64,000 nt of DNA. Source: Brassica napus (lineage: Eukaryota; Streptophyta; Magnoliopsida; Brassicales; Brassicaceae). The notes under the pieces were generated by a model. The model made no database searches and was not told where the DNA came from. It worked only from the letters and a program-made list of their open reading frames with translations. How positions within the stretch are numbered: position 1 is the first letter of the stretch; every line of letters starts with the position of its first letter. Positions 48,416 through 60,079 of the stretch are shown here, piece by piece. The position numbers were made by a program, and so were the translations under genes. The stretch is from assembly GCF_020379485.1 (NCBI RefSeq), contig NC_063446.1, forward strand, positions 25,508,610-25,572,609, read 5' to 3'.

Positions 48416-49331
48416 CTAGGGTAGGTCTGCGCTACGCGGGGATCTGATGTATCGGTTTTTATTAATATATAACTTTGTATAATTTTTCTTATATGTTAAG
48501 AAGGGTGTGCGTATGATTATTCTGTCTATACCAAATTTCAATTATATAACCAAAATGACTGAATTCTTACTATTGTTGTTGTTTTAATTAAAAGTCGTAA
48601 GATTTTATAGTATTTTAAGTATTATAAAAATATAAAATACATAAATAAATTGAAATCAATCAAAAGAGACAGAGATTGAGTTCTCAAATACCATTGTATC
48701 TTTTTGAGGGTTCATAAAATAGTGGAAAAAGAGGTTTAATTTAGAAGAACTCTTTGTCGAAGTTAATATAGTTGTTTTCGACAATGTTAGTAATTGCTAT
48801 TATTAACAATTGTTTTTTTTGGTTTTTATGTTATGATGAGTTATTATGGATACTTTATCTATTGTTAAACAACAATTTTTTATGCGGATTTTTATTATCA
48901 ATTTGCGCTTACTGCTTTGTTGTTATTTTATTTTTTTCTACACTTGATCTTAAATAAAAAATCACAAAAAGTTCATTTTTGATGGATCCTTAATAAGATG
49001 ATTAATCTATTGTATGGTAACCTTAATACAGTAAAAATATATAAATTAAGAATATTGTTGCTATAGTATTTTATTAATTTATAGAATTATTGATTTAGAA
49101 AAACTTTCCTTTTTAGATTTTATCGTGCATATACATTAATTACATTTTAGAAAATCAACTTTCTATTGTTTTATTTATTATTTGATGTATATAAAATATT
49201 TTTTATAGAATTTAAATTTTTTTGATATTACTTTTATTAAATATTATCAAAATATATTGAAATATTAAAAAATAGAGGTAAATTATGGTGTGAGTATGAA
49301 ATAAACAATACGATTTTTTTGCTTGTACTTA

Positions 49332-49381
<50 letters not shown>

Positions 49382-49397
49382 ACTTATATTTTTATGC

Positions 49398-49932
49398 GAT
49401 CATATATATACAAATTATTATCTTATTATCATATGGATTTATATCATATTTTGAATCGGTACAATTCAAGACCAAAGATTTGTTAATTTATTGAATATTA
49501 ATCTATAGAGTTTCTACCATATATATTAGTAATAGACTATTGATTTTTGTTTTGTTAGTGAGCAAAATTAGAATTTTCTAACTCTGGAAGGGTCGTCATT
49601 TTTTTCTCAAGTTAATCCAAATGTCTTTTTGATTACTTAACATTTATTACTAATTTATAATGTTAATGAGGTCATATATATACAAATTATTATCTTATTA
49701 TCGTATCGATTTATATCATATTTTGAATCGATACAATTCAAAACCAAAAAAATGTTAATGTATTGAATATTAATTTATAGAGTTTTTACCATATTCGTAA
49801 TAGATTATTGATTTTTGTTTGGTTAGTGAGCAAAATTAAAACTTTGCATTTCTAACTTTGGAAGGATGGTCATTTTTTTTTTCTCAAATTGACATTTCTA
49901 AATCCACATGTCTTTTTGATTACTTAACATTT
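49398..49932. repeat. Tandem duplication, two units of about 270 bp, with an adjacent TA microsatellite
   Basis: TCATATATATACAAATTATT opens both units (about 49398 and 49670). Both continue through ATATCATATTTTGAATCG and TTGATTTTTGTTT and end CTTTTTGATTACTTAACATT. A run of TA dinucleotides lies at about 49334-49378. Confidence 0.75.
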
Positions 49933-50421
49933 AGATAAAAGTATCTTGGTTTATGATAAAAGTATTAGTTAACATCTTGGCTTATAGTAATTATATCATA
50001 AATTGCATTTTATACGTTAGAGGGAATATTTTTCCCCCGAGAACCTATATTATGTTTGAGCAAGCGTTGTGTGTATAGAGGAAATTTCATATGGTTTGGA
50101 ATCTATTTTTCTATTCTTTTCTCATACAGATCAAAATACATAGAATTTTTGCATTGTTTTTCTTTTCTTCTTGTACATATGATCCTCTAAAGGCTTAACC
50201 AATTGTGATTCTTATTGAGATTACACTAACATATAAAAATATTATTGGTAACATTCCAGATCGTTAGCGAAATACATAAAGCACCTGTTTAGGCTAGAAA
50301 AATGTTTTTACCTACATTTTTCTGAGCTATTACGATTTCTTTTCTTCCCAGCTGCTTCTGTGCATCATTGTTGTTTGCGTTGTCTTTTTGATTCTGCTCA
50401 AAATGGTGTTGGGATGCACAC

Positions 50422-50690
50422 CTACAATAACATGTATTCCGAACCCCAAAATATCAGAATAAGAGGCTTCCAGAAAATTAAGACAATATCTTCAAGGAGA
50501 AGGTCTACATAGGATAGAGGGGAGTAAATGAATTCTACCTGGAGTAAACTCCATTTGCTGTAGATTCTTGCAACTTTTAATCTCCTCATTTGCATGTCGA
50601 CTGTAATAGGCTGACTCTGCACACCACCAACACTGCATAGGGCTAAGATTACACCAGTCATATCAATGATATTAACCTGACATCAATCAA
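50422..50690 (-). pseudogene. Possible RPA/OB-fold (replication protein A-like) fragment in Helitron E
   Basis: The reading frame (MTGVILALCSVGGVQSQPIT, then VDMQMRRLKVARIYSKW) resembles the start of an OB-fold in plant RPA1/DUF223-type proteins, which plant Helitrons often carry. The resemblance is weak: an aliphatic strand, a polar linker, then basic residues. No other exons could be linked with confidence. The rest of 50040-52200 shows no clear gene. Confidence 0.3.
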
Positions 50691-52403
50691 AAGCAAAATT
50701 AATTAGGATACAATGTGATATAAGCAAAAAAAAAAAACAAGAATCAAACACTAAAGGTCAATCAAATCACCAAAACCACACTAATCTGAGAAGTCAACAA
50801 TCACAAAACGGCAAGAGGAATTTATCTATATCAGTACTTACCAATTGATCTGCAAGCATTGAAATAGATTTGAACGTAAACATCCGATTACAGAGGTTGA
50901 ATACGTCTCCAAGCTCAGCCCAAAAAGGTCAAGCCAACAGAGGGCAGAGATAGTGGGTTGAAAATTAATATTCATATAAATGACCAAAGAAACCAACTCT
51001 CTTCCCCACATCTATAATAGTATTTACGATTCATAGTGTAGTTGAGAAGCCTCGTCTTCGTAGGTTCTTGTGTGTCATAAATGCAACAAAAGATCAATTA
51101 ACAATAAAGGAACAATGAAACATGACCATCTACAGCAATGAAGTCTTGCTAATACTATCAAATTCAAACAAAAAGTCTCAAAATTGAAACGTTTCTCAGC
51201 AAAAAAGAACATTTATTTAAATGAGAAACCAAAACTGAGCTCATAAATTATACCAGCTTCACGGCAGCTTCTTCTTCTCCAGTTTAGATATTGATCTTTA
51301 TGATACACAGAAAAATCAAAACTTTATCAGACCAATGCAAGAGCTAAAAGCTGGAAGATGTCAATATGAGTGATTCGTTGTTCATAACTAAATAAAGTTC
51401 CACGACTTGCTCTGTACTAAAAGTCTAATCAATAAATTTTGATTCATCTCGATTCATGATCTCTGCAAAGAAATCAAAATAACAATCGATGAATTTTGTG
51501 AATATATGCTCTCTCTTATCTTACTGATTTGTAGGTGATGTACTTGAGGATACTAAATTGAGAGAGTATTTGCTACTAAATAAGTAAATATGAAAGCCTG
51601 TATACGTGTTCATCAATCAGTAGCAACTCAAGCCCGATTAGGACGTTGTGCTCCTAATTGACGGATAACACGGAAAACCAACTAGGACGGATCTCATAGG
51701 GCTGGTTAGACATCATTGAAGAGCAGTGATGAAGGACCCTTGCCGGTGATTTCGGACGATCTGTTAGCAGCGTAAAAGTTTTTAGCTTGAATTTTGTGAG
51801 GATGAGTGAGAGAACAAAACAAAATAAAAAAGAATTAAGCAAATCTCGTGTTAGTGTTTTCACAGATTGTGAGGATGTTGTTCAAGTGAAGAAAGCTAAC
51901 CTTTTCATAGGTGATCAATAAACCGCCTTGCAGAGAGATAACTCACAATCAATATCAAGATCGTGCTAAACGTTGCTCTTTGGAGTTAAGAAGGCGATAA
52001 TGGTGTTGAATCTGTAACTCTGACGGTTTCGTTTGAGTGCAATAGAAAGCTAAACGACGCGAGAGGAGACAGACAAAGAGATTCTCCATCACGATTTCAG
52101 TAATTAAAACAGTCGAAACATCGTTGACTGTGTGAGAGATAACGCAGAAAAAAAAATTGATAGGTAGCGAATTTGGAAGAAGAACAGAAACCCTAGCGCT
52201 TCATGTGAGTTATCAGATTTGGGCCTTTCTGTTTGGACTACAATTGTGATGATTAACAAAAAGCCCAGGATGCCTATTTTAAAATGAAACGATGAGTTTT
52301 GTGATGGTGGGACACGTGTCGCACCAGGAAACTTCGAATTAGTGATGTGGCAGACGACGTGGACTCCCTGGGAGAGAAGTAAACTGTTCTTTATATATAT
52401 AGA

Positions 52404-53756
52404 TAGATAGATATAGATATTACCAATGCTTTTAGATTCTTAGATTCAATGGATTAACAAGTGATTTCACATCCATGTCAGAGGTAATTTTGTGGACAAC
52501 CGCTTCAGAAATCCACTAGCTTATTTGATTGGGCAATCAACTTTTTGTAGTTTCTTGTGTAATCAACTTATTTTTTGGTCCCAATCTCTGTCTTTTTTCC
52601 TCTTTGCTTGGTTTGAGTTTGGTTCGTGACTAAGGCTCAGTTTTAAGAGATATGCTTCGGTCAAATCAATGAAACACCAAATCTGTTGTAGATTTTTGAT
52701 AAAAGCTCCAGATCTGATGATTCACGGTTTGGCCTAGCCACAAAGCTTTTGTTTAGAAATCAACGCCTAGATTTGGTGAGTTTTGTTGTGTTGCATATCT
52801 CTGGACTTCTTGTATGGTATGTTGCTTTTCAGATTTTTCTAAGGTGATGGAGTTTGTTGTGGATTCCTCTGATCCGTCTTTATGCTGTTTATGGCATGTG
52901 TTCTTGGTGCTCCGGATTAGGTGGGCTTGGCTCCTAGTTGCTTGTTCAGATCTTGTGGAGATTTGATTTTTGTGTGGCTTCATTCCTTGGCGTTTCTCAG
53001 TCGTGTACGACTCATCCATTTCTGGAGGTTGACTAAATCTGAAGGATTCTCCCTTACCGCTTTGTGAAGCTTGTGTTACTTGGGTCCTGAGGTGTTTCCT
53101 CGTTGTACTAGGAGGGAGTGGTTTTACAGTGGTTTGGTCAGGGGCATTCCCGTTCAACAGCATTCATAGATTCTCTATCAATAAGATTTCTCTGTTTTGT
53201 TGAGAGTGCTATTCTTGATCCACGAGTCTTGTTGCTTAGTTTAAAGTGTTGGTCTATAAACGTCATAGTTTGTTATTGTTTGGGCTTTTGCTGTCCTTTA
53301 TGGATTTTAGATTCTGAAGATATTGTGTTTCTGCCGGCTTAGCTAACCACAGACACATCTTCGTCCGTTGGTCATGTTTGTTCCATAACATCTATAATAT
53401 AACCAGTTGACGAGAAAAAAATTTAATAAAACAAAATAAAATAACCAACTTGTTGTCTAATTCAAGTTCTATGGTAGTGATTGGTAAAAGTCTGAGTGTG
53501 GTATTTGAAGCGGTTTTGTCCAATCCGCAATACAGTCACCAATCACAAAACCAATTAAAAACTTTGCGGTTTTGGTAAATCAAAAAGTAAAACCGCACCT
53601 ACACAGTAACTGATGTAAAATGGTCTTGTAATTAATGGACCGCACTTGAAATTTGTAAACACGTAAAACGCACTTCCACTTTATTTTATTTATTTATTTA
53701 ATAATATATAATTAAATATACAATAAAATTATATAAATTAATGATTAGAATAAACT
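52404..53756. other. Unassigned DNA between Helitron E and the inverted-repeat element
   Basis: 52700-53400 is less AT-rich than its surroundings and is open for 136 codons on the minus strand (52753-53163), but no domain is recognisable. It could be a decayed retroposon or an isolated gene fragment. 53500-53690 contains AAAACCGCAC motifs shared with the inverted-repeat element to the right. Confidence 0.3.
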
Positions 53757-53797
53757 AAGGGTCCGAATGGTAATCGCAGATTTGATAATATAAGCGG

Positions 53798-54896
53798 TAG
53801 GGATGACAATCAAGGACCTGGACCGCGGGCCTGACCCGTAAAGGCTTGCTGTAGGGCGGGATTGGGCTTCCATTTGGCAAGCCCGCAAAATTGCGGGCCT
53901 CGCGGGACGGGTTCAAAGCGGGACGGATCGAAAACGGGACGGGTCGAAAGCGGGATGGGCTTAACCTGCGGGATTTTGAAGACCCGAACCCTAAATCCCC
54001 ATTTTTTGTTTTCGCCTAAAACATTGAGAGAGAGAGAAGTCGATTCGACGTTATGTAGCTCCGGTGATGGTGGTTTCAGGGTCGATGATGCTTCCGGTCT
54101 CCCAAGCGCCTTCGATATGCATAGGTGGATCTTCTTCGAGACATCATAAGAAGTTTGAAAACTCACTTTCCACCGAAGAAGAAGATCTAGTTCCCGCTAT
54201 GGGTTCTTCATAGTTTTGCCTATATGTTTTTGCTCACATTATCATACATTTTGGAGTTTTAGGTTTCAATATATCTTTAACTGACTTCTATTATTCTTAT
54301 TTGCAGAAGAAGAAGTTGATGGTGAAAAAGAGAAATTTTCATCTTTTTGTCGCTTGTTGGTAATAAAGATGAAGAACAAGAAGTGTGATTGGTGTTTTCT
54401 TTTTTATTTGTTTTTAGGATTAGCATCTTTGATTTGGTGTTGGTTTTATTTAATTTTGGATTCAGAAAACTAAAGCTTTTGTTATGAACTTATGAGTTAT
54501 AATATTTGGATTCAGCAACTAAAGTATTGTTTATTTTTAAAATGTTTGGAGTCTAACAAAAGTATTTAAACTAGTGTTTTGATCCAACTAAAATCTTCAA
54601 CTAACAAGTATATTGCCTTATCCAGTTCAATCTTCAACTAAACTCACTTACTGATGCGTCATGAAACTGATAAAGCGTCCTGAATCATGTTTTGAAGCGT
54701 TCAGGAGCCATATGTTCGTTTGTAATTCTATGTCCCGCGGACCGATCCGAAAAGCCTACATGTTTTGCGGTACGGGTTTGGTCAGCCATTTTGAGGACCG
54801 CAGCCCGCGCGGGCCTGACCCGCCGTGACCCGCTCGAAGACGAGCCCGCTGCGGTACGGGACGGGACGGGACGGATCAACCTGTTTGACATTCCTA
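53798..54896. mobile_element. hAT-like element 3, 1,099 bp, non-autonomous
   Basis: The 8-bp target duplication ATAAGCGG occurs at 53790-53797 and 54897-54904. Termini are TAGGGATGACAATC and, inverted, TAGGAATGTCAAAC. The ends are unusually GC-rich with repeated GCGGGACGG and GACCCG words. 54200-54650 is ordinary AT-rich DNA. The reading frames in the ends are by-products. Confidence 0.85.
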
Positions 54897-55963
54897 ATAA
54901 GCGGTGCGGAATTAAAGTGCGGGACGGTTCAACTGCGGTTCGTGCGTTTTGTGGGACAAGTGCGGTTTTGATAAAATTAGCGGTGCGGAATTGTGTTTAA
55001 TTGGTGAAAATATAGTTTGCGGAATTAAAAATAAAAATAAAACTGAAATGTAAAATTAATATATCAATATAATTTAGTGTTACTAGTGTAAAATTTTCTT
55101 TATTATTTAGAACTTTTAAATACCATAATTCATCTGAAATAAAAATACAAATTAATTTATATATAAAAACTAAATAAAATACAATAAATAATTATATTGA
55201 TAAAAATACTTATAATTTGTTTCATCTAATAACTAATATTTATATAATTTAAAGTCACTAATCACTTTTGTTGATCATAAATATACTAATATATATATAT
55301 ATGATGAATAGATTTAGTTTCATCACTAGCGAGGGTGCTTGAGTTTAAAATAATTAAAAAAAAATTCCGAATAAAATAATTAATTATACTAACCAATTTT
55401 TAGTAACATTAGTTATTCTAGATTACTACATTACTCAAAATATACGTATAGTTAAACTCTATATCATATTATTTACTATATGTTTTATAAACTATGTAAA
55501 CTACTCATCATACCTTACAAATCTGTATGTTGGTCTCTTTTTTTACAAAAAAGTTTGTATGTTGTTTGTTAAGTAAAAGATAATTTTTTTTTTAATTTAA
55601 CATAACTCTAGAAATATTTACTGTGCAAAGACGTTTTTGTAGTGAACCATATGGTTTTGCGGTATTGAATGATTATTCAATAATTAAATTTAACTACTAA
55701 AATACTTTTGAAATAAAAATACAAAAAAAAAGAAATATTATTCTTTATAAAACAAATCATATATCATGCAGTAAAATATATTTTCTAATAATTTTATACT
55801 TCATTTCAGATAATATGATGTTATAATTGAATAGTTTTTATTTCAGTTTATATACTAGGGTTAACATGTTTACAAAAGAAATATACGAAGAACCTATGCA
55901 CTGTTACAAAAAAAAGGAACCTATACTCATAACTGTGTATTTATGTGCCGTTATAGTTATACT

Positions 55964-56026
55964 ACTAGTATATAGTATCGTAAATGCTGTTAAAATACTA
56001 GTATATAGTATCGTAAATGCTGTTAA

Positions 56027-56056
<30 letters not shown>
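55964..56056. repeat. 33-bp tandem duplication and TA microsatellite
   Basis: Two apparently identical 33-bp units contain TACTAGTATATAGTATCGTA, followed by a TA run that leads into the presumed 5' end of Helitron F. Confidence 0.8.
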
Positions 56057-56061
<5 letters not shown>

Positions 56062-57437
56062 TGTTGGTATCTCTCCTGCTTTGCCACGTGGAAAGTCGTT
56101 CGCTGCAGAGGCGACACGTGTCCGTCACAACATTATTTGGGTTTCAGACTTATAAATTTTGGGCCTTATACAACTCTAATTTTTCAAGTCCGGTAACCCA
56201 CAAAGTCCACTTCTGAACCAGCAGCCGTAATCAATTATATATAGATACATAACAAAAAAAATCCACGTCATCGTAAACAACTTTACCACTTAAAATATTT
56301 GTCGGTCTCTTTAGGCTTTATTATTTATGACTCTAAACTTTGATTTGGATCTATACAATAATATTATTCTTACAACTAGCAAATGAAAAATAGATTTGAT
56401 TCATCCGCCAATTTATTTTTCTAAGTTAATATATGGTCAATAATTGTATTCCAATTTTAATTTATAAATAAATAGAATGACGTGAGGTTTGAGATCAAAC
56501 ATTAAAATCGATGTGCCGTTAACCAGTACTACAAAGCTCTGCACACATGAAATTAGCTATGTGTTTACCCGAAACTGAAGAATCGAACCTTACCAAATAA
56601 AAAACAAAATCGAAACTAAATCAAATTTCATAAATCAGGTATATTTCTATATATCATGTATTCTATATTTTTCTGAAATTAAAATATCAAAAACAAACGA
56701 GAACCGAACAAAAATCAATAAGTATCTCAATTTGAAATATAATTTACAAATCTAAAATATTAAATAAACTTAGTTTTACAGTAACAAATATCATAAATTT
56801 ATTATTTATAAACTGAACTATCCAAAATGAATTATATGAATACCATTTCCCTAAATTATTTAAAATTATATAAACTAACTGATAATTTATCCAAAAAACT
56901 TAAATAACCTGTTTTTTTCCTCGCAAAAAACAAGTTATAAATAAAATTTACTAAAATTTACCAAAATAATCTAAAAACGCCCGAAAGAGACCCGATTTTG
57001 TTTTTGATATTAGCTGGTTCCCCACTTTGTTGTCCAAACTGAACAAAAAAAAACAAAATATCTGTACGAGAATTGAATCAAATTTTATAAATAACCGAAC
57101 ATATCTTATATCTGCAGAATTAAAAAAAATAAAATAAAATAAACCAAAACAATTCCAAAAAAAAATTATAAAAAAGTTTGAATTTTAAAAAAGTATAATT
57201 CGAAAACATAAAAAAATATGTTTTTTATTTAAATAATTATTTGTTATATATATATCAAGAACAAGGATATAAGAGTATTTTGCCAATTATTGAAAATATA
57301 TTTTTAAAAATACTCCTTTAGTGATGGTAAAGATCAATAACGGTACCATGAATGTGGTAAACATGAAATTTCACCTATTATCTATTTAAAGTTAATATTT
57401 TCTTTTATTATGTCAAAATGAACTAAGAATAATAAGA

Positions 57438-57479
<42 letters not shown>

Positions 57480-58000
57480 CTGAATTGTTTTTTTGCTAAT
57501 TTTTTATTCTCTGAAAAATAGAATAATGAAGGATATTGTCATTTTAATTCCAAATCAAAAATGTTTATTAAAAATAAGGGCACTCGCACCGGTTGAAATT
57601 CATCTGTCTCTAACAAATTTAAAAATATTAAAAGCTGAAAAAGAAGAAAGAGAAAGCATAAAAAAAAGAGAGCAAAAATGGTACCTGTGGGAAGAACTTT
57701 CATACATTTCTAAAGAATCGGTGAATACATGTGGTATCATTTTACATGTTTTTTTATTTTAATTTTTTAAATCATTAATAACTAAATTATGTACAAAAAT
57801 AATAATAAAAATATTAGTGAGGTACTCTACTTGCTATTTTACCATTAATGATGCCCTAACAATTTGATCTCAGAATTCTATTTATTATTGTTTTTTATAA
57901 TATAGTTTTCAATCCACCATGATTTTTAAATGTTTCATAAAATTAATATAAATTTATATAAAACAGTTTTTATTATTAACTCCGGGCGGGCCGATCCTAG
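56030..58000 (+). mobile_element. Helitron F, about 1.97 kb, non-autonomous
   Basis: The 3' end CCGGGCGGGCCGATCCTAG|T at 58000 is a GC-rich Helitron end, though its hairpin is imperfect. At the left, TATATAAATATGTTGG leads into CCACGTGGAAAG and GCGACACGTGTC, the conserved 5' block of Helitrons A and E. The exact 5' TC is lost in a TA run. A TA microsatellite lies at 57440-57473. There is no supported gene inside. Confidence 0.6.
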
Positions 58001-58818
58001 TTTAAATATATAAATGTGTGCGGCTTTTGAGAAAACACAGCTTCTTCATTGCGTTCGTGGATTTGATAGTAATACTGTTTATTTGTGAGACATCGAAATT
58101 TGTGTGCGTTTTTGTGAAGTTTTTGGAAAACCGCAAGAGAAAAATCAGGAAATATGTGATCGGTGATATTAAAGCGTTTTTTCTAAAACCGCAGTGAAAT
58201 ACGCGAATTAAATGTCGCCATTCATGCCCTAAAAAACTCAACCGCATCAATTTACAATATAATGCAGCATATCAAAAATACTTTGAACCTAACTGAAAGT
58301 CAGACATAAGTGTTTGGGTATCCCTTATGTGTTTTTGGATTCATTTTATTAAGTCTCATTTTAACATTTTATATATTAAAAATAATTGTATGATACATAT
58401 TTAATTTAATTTAAGTTTCTAATAGTTCTCACAAATAATTTTATGAATTTGTCTTTTAAGAAGAATAAACTTACAATCATTTTTTATAAACTACAATAAT
58501 TACTTTTAGTCAAAAACATATTATAAAAATAGAAATTATAATATTTGGAATTATAATTTTTTTTAAAATTATTTCAAATAAATTTTAATATTTGGGATTT
58601 GAAATATATAGAAAATATTATAACATAATCACTAAACACAAAAATAGTTCTAATTATATTAGTATATTTATTTCATATTTTTTTTAATCAAAACCGCACT
58701 ACTTTTTCAATCAAAACCGCACTTATCCCGCAAACCGCATGAACCATTGTTGCACCGTACCGCACTTAAATTCCGTCCCGCTTATATTATCAATTTCGTT
58801 GTTACCATTGGAACCCTA

Positions 58819-59460
58819 TATTTATAAATTTGCTTTTATTTTCATGGAAAACAAACAAAATAATATGTCTGAGGTCGACACAAAATAATAATTCATCATA
58901 GCAAAAAGGCAATGTATAATCCATCTTTTCAATTCATATAATGTATTTGTCCAAAAAAAAAATCATATAATGTACTACAACACGTGACAAGTTGGTCGGG
59001 CATTATAACGTCTTTCGAACCTTCTGCTATTTGATTGGCGGGGCCAACCCACTCATTGAACACGTTTTTTACTTATTTCTTAATTCAGTTAATTACTCAA
59101 CTAATCAGTTCCTAAAACATTAATCATTTTTGTTAATGTCAAATGTCAATCATCCGTGAAAACTCATCCGAGCATACAACATTATCAAGAACTAATTGAT
59201 GCCTTCTCAAATCAAGCAAAGACGAGATATTTACCAATTACCACTAGCAAAATTCAATTAAACTGTTAATTATTCACCTAACTATACGGTGGGGACAAAC
59301 ACTAGCTGGCTCAACTATTAAAGAACATTATCTCCGGTCCCCGCAAACCAAACTTTTCCAATCATAAAACGACACGTGTGAGATCGAAACTAAATATCCG
59401 AGATGATTAAATATAGGATGTGAAGCAGAGAATTAATATCACAAACCCATAGCCTACGGC
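58819..59460. other. Intergenic DNA and promoter region of the SAG20-like gene
   Basis: AT-rich, with ACACGTGTG near 59374 (a G-box-like ACACGTG core) and CACGTG-like CACGTGAC at 58982. No gene. A stress-type promoter is suggested by the G-box cores, but this is inference. Confidence 0.35.
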
Positions 59461-59467
59461 TATATAA
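59461..59467 (+). promoter_or_regulatory. TATA box of the SAG20-like gene
   Basis: TATATAA about 60 bp upstream of the conserved coding start. Transcription would be expected to begin near 59490. Confidence 0.55.
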
Positions 59468-59520
59468 CAAGTCCCAAGATTCATAATATTTCATTTTCAA
59501 AACCTCAGAGTCAGTTCTCT

Positions 59521-60030
59521 TCCTCTTATTGTCCTAATCCAAAACCCAAACTCGCGCAAGAACTGGATACTCTGGCGGATTCAGAGACCAAGAACCGAGA
59601 CGTGGTTCTGAAACTGTATGACGCCCTGAGATCTCGAGACGTCGACTCAGTTCACCGCACACTAACCCCCGATCTCGACTACTGGTTTCACGGCCCGCCG
59701 CCGCACCAGTTTTTGATGCGCACACTCACGGGAGTCTCTCCGACGTTTGAGTTCGTGCCTCTCTCCGTCGTCTCATTCGGATCCACCGTCATCGCCGAGG
59801 GCTGCGACGTTGCTAGCTCCATCTCTTGGATCCACGCGTGGACCGTCGCGCATGGGATAATCACTCAGGTGAGGGAGTACTCTAACACTTCTCTCACGGT
59901 TACACGGGTCGGTGACGTTGTTGCTGGACGGTCTGCTGAGATTGCGCCGTCGCATTGTCCATCCGTGTGGGAAAGCCAGTTCTCGGGTCGGGCTGGAAAG
60001 TCCGTACCGGGTCTGGTTCTTGCGATTTAA
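59521..60030 (+). CDS. SAG20: SAG20/WI12-type (wound- and senescence-induced, NTF2/SnoaL-like) protein, no in-frame AUG seen
   Basis: The reading frame encodes a small NTF2-like protein of about 150-165 residues with family motifs: LAQELDTLADSETKNRDVVL, RSRDVDSVHRTLTPDLDYWF, HGPPPHQFLMRTLTG, VHAWTVAHG-like IHAWTVAHGIITQVREYSN and the end WESQFSGRAGKSVPGLVLAI. The family is induced by wounding, senescence and pathogen elicitors; its biochemical role is not established. The frame is open far upstream, but between the TATA box and the conserved region there is no ATG in frame. The first in-frame Met is internal (FLM, about 59716). Either the start codon has mutated, or translation uses a non-AUG codon such as CUG. 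Probable counterpart of At3g10985. No stop or frameshift otherwise. Confidence 0.75.
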   Translation, partial: SSYCPNPKPKLAQELDTLADSETKNRDVVLKLYDALRSRDVDSVHRTLTPDLDYWFHGPPPHQFLMRTLTGVSPTFEFVPLSVVSFGSTVIAEGCDVASSISWIHAWTVAHGIITQVREYSNTSLTVTRVGDVVAGRSAEIAPSHCPSVWESQFSGRAGKSVPGLVLAI

Positions 60031-60079
60031 GGATTTGTTCACGTCAGGGAATAATAATATATAAATAAAGACCGCTTAC

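Larger units (their letters stand above)
48416..52403 (-). mobile_element. Helitron E, about 3,990 bp, non-autonomous
   Basis: Read on the minus strand, the 5' end near 52403 is A|TCTATATATATAAAGAAC with CGACACGTGTCCC about 85 bp in, closely matching Helitron A. The 3' end is a CCGCGTAGCGC hairpin with CTAG at 48416, and A precedes on the plus strand. The exact 5' base is uncertain within a GATA repeat. No Rep/helicase. It holds a possible RPA-like fragment (50422-50690) and a tandem duplication (49398-49932). Confidence 0.75.
53757..58818. mobile_element. Long inverted-repeat transposon, interrupted by a hAT element and a Helitron
   Basis: The left arm (AAGGGTCCGAATGGTAA ... GATAATATAAGCGG, continuing after the hAT insertion as TGCGGAATTAAAGTGCGGGA) is matched by the inverted right arm ending ACCATTGGAACCCTA at about 58818. 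The match extends about 120 bp with interruptions (shared GATAATATAAGCGG and AAGTGCGG). No matching target duplication was found and no transposase remains. 55020-56029 and 58001-58690 are AT-rich, with GCGG/CCGC motifs and no genes. Confidence 0.6.

Noticed and set aside
49334..49378. Long TA run as a functional element
   Set aside because: Simple microsatellite; similar runs occur at 17754-17780 and 57440-57473 with no shared context.
52753..53163. 136-codon open frame on the minus strand
   Set aside because: No recognisable domain, no splice or promoter context and low-complexity charged composition; described only as unassigned DNA.
53810..54166. 118-codon minus-strand frame and its plus-strand partner
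   Set aside because: Lies in the repetitive GC-rich end of hAT element 3; repeat by-product.
59534..60042. Open frames antisense to the SAG20-like gene
   Set aside because: They are shadows of a GC-rich coding exon.
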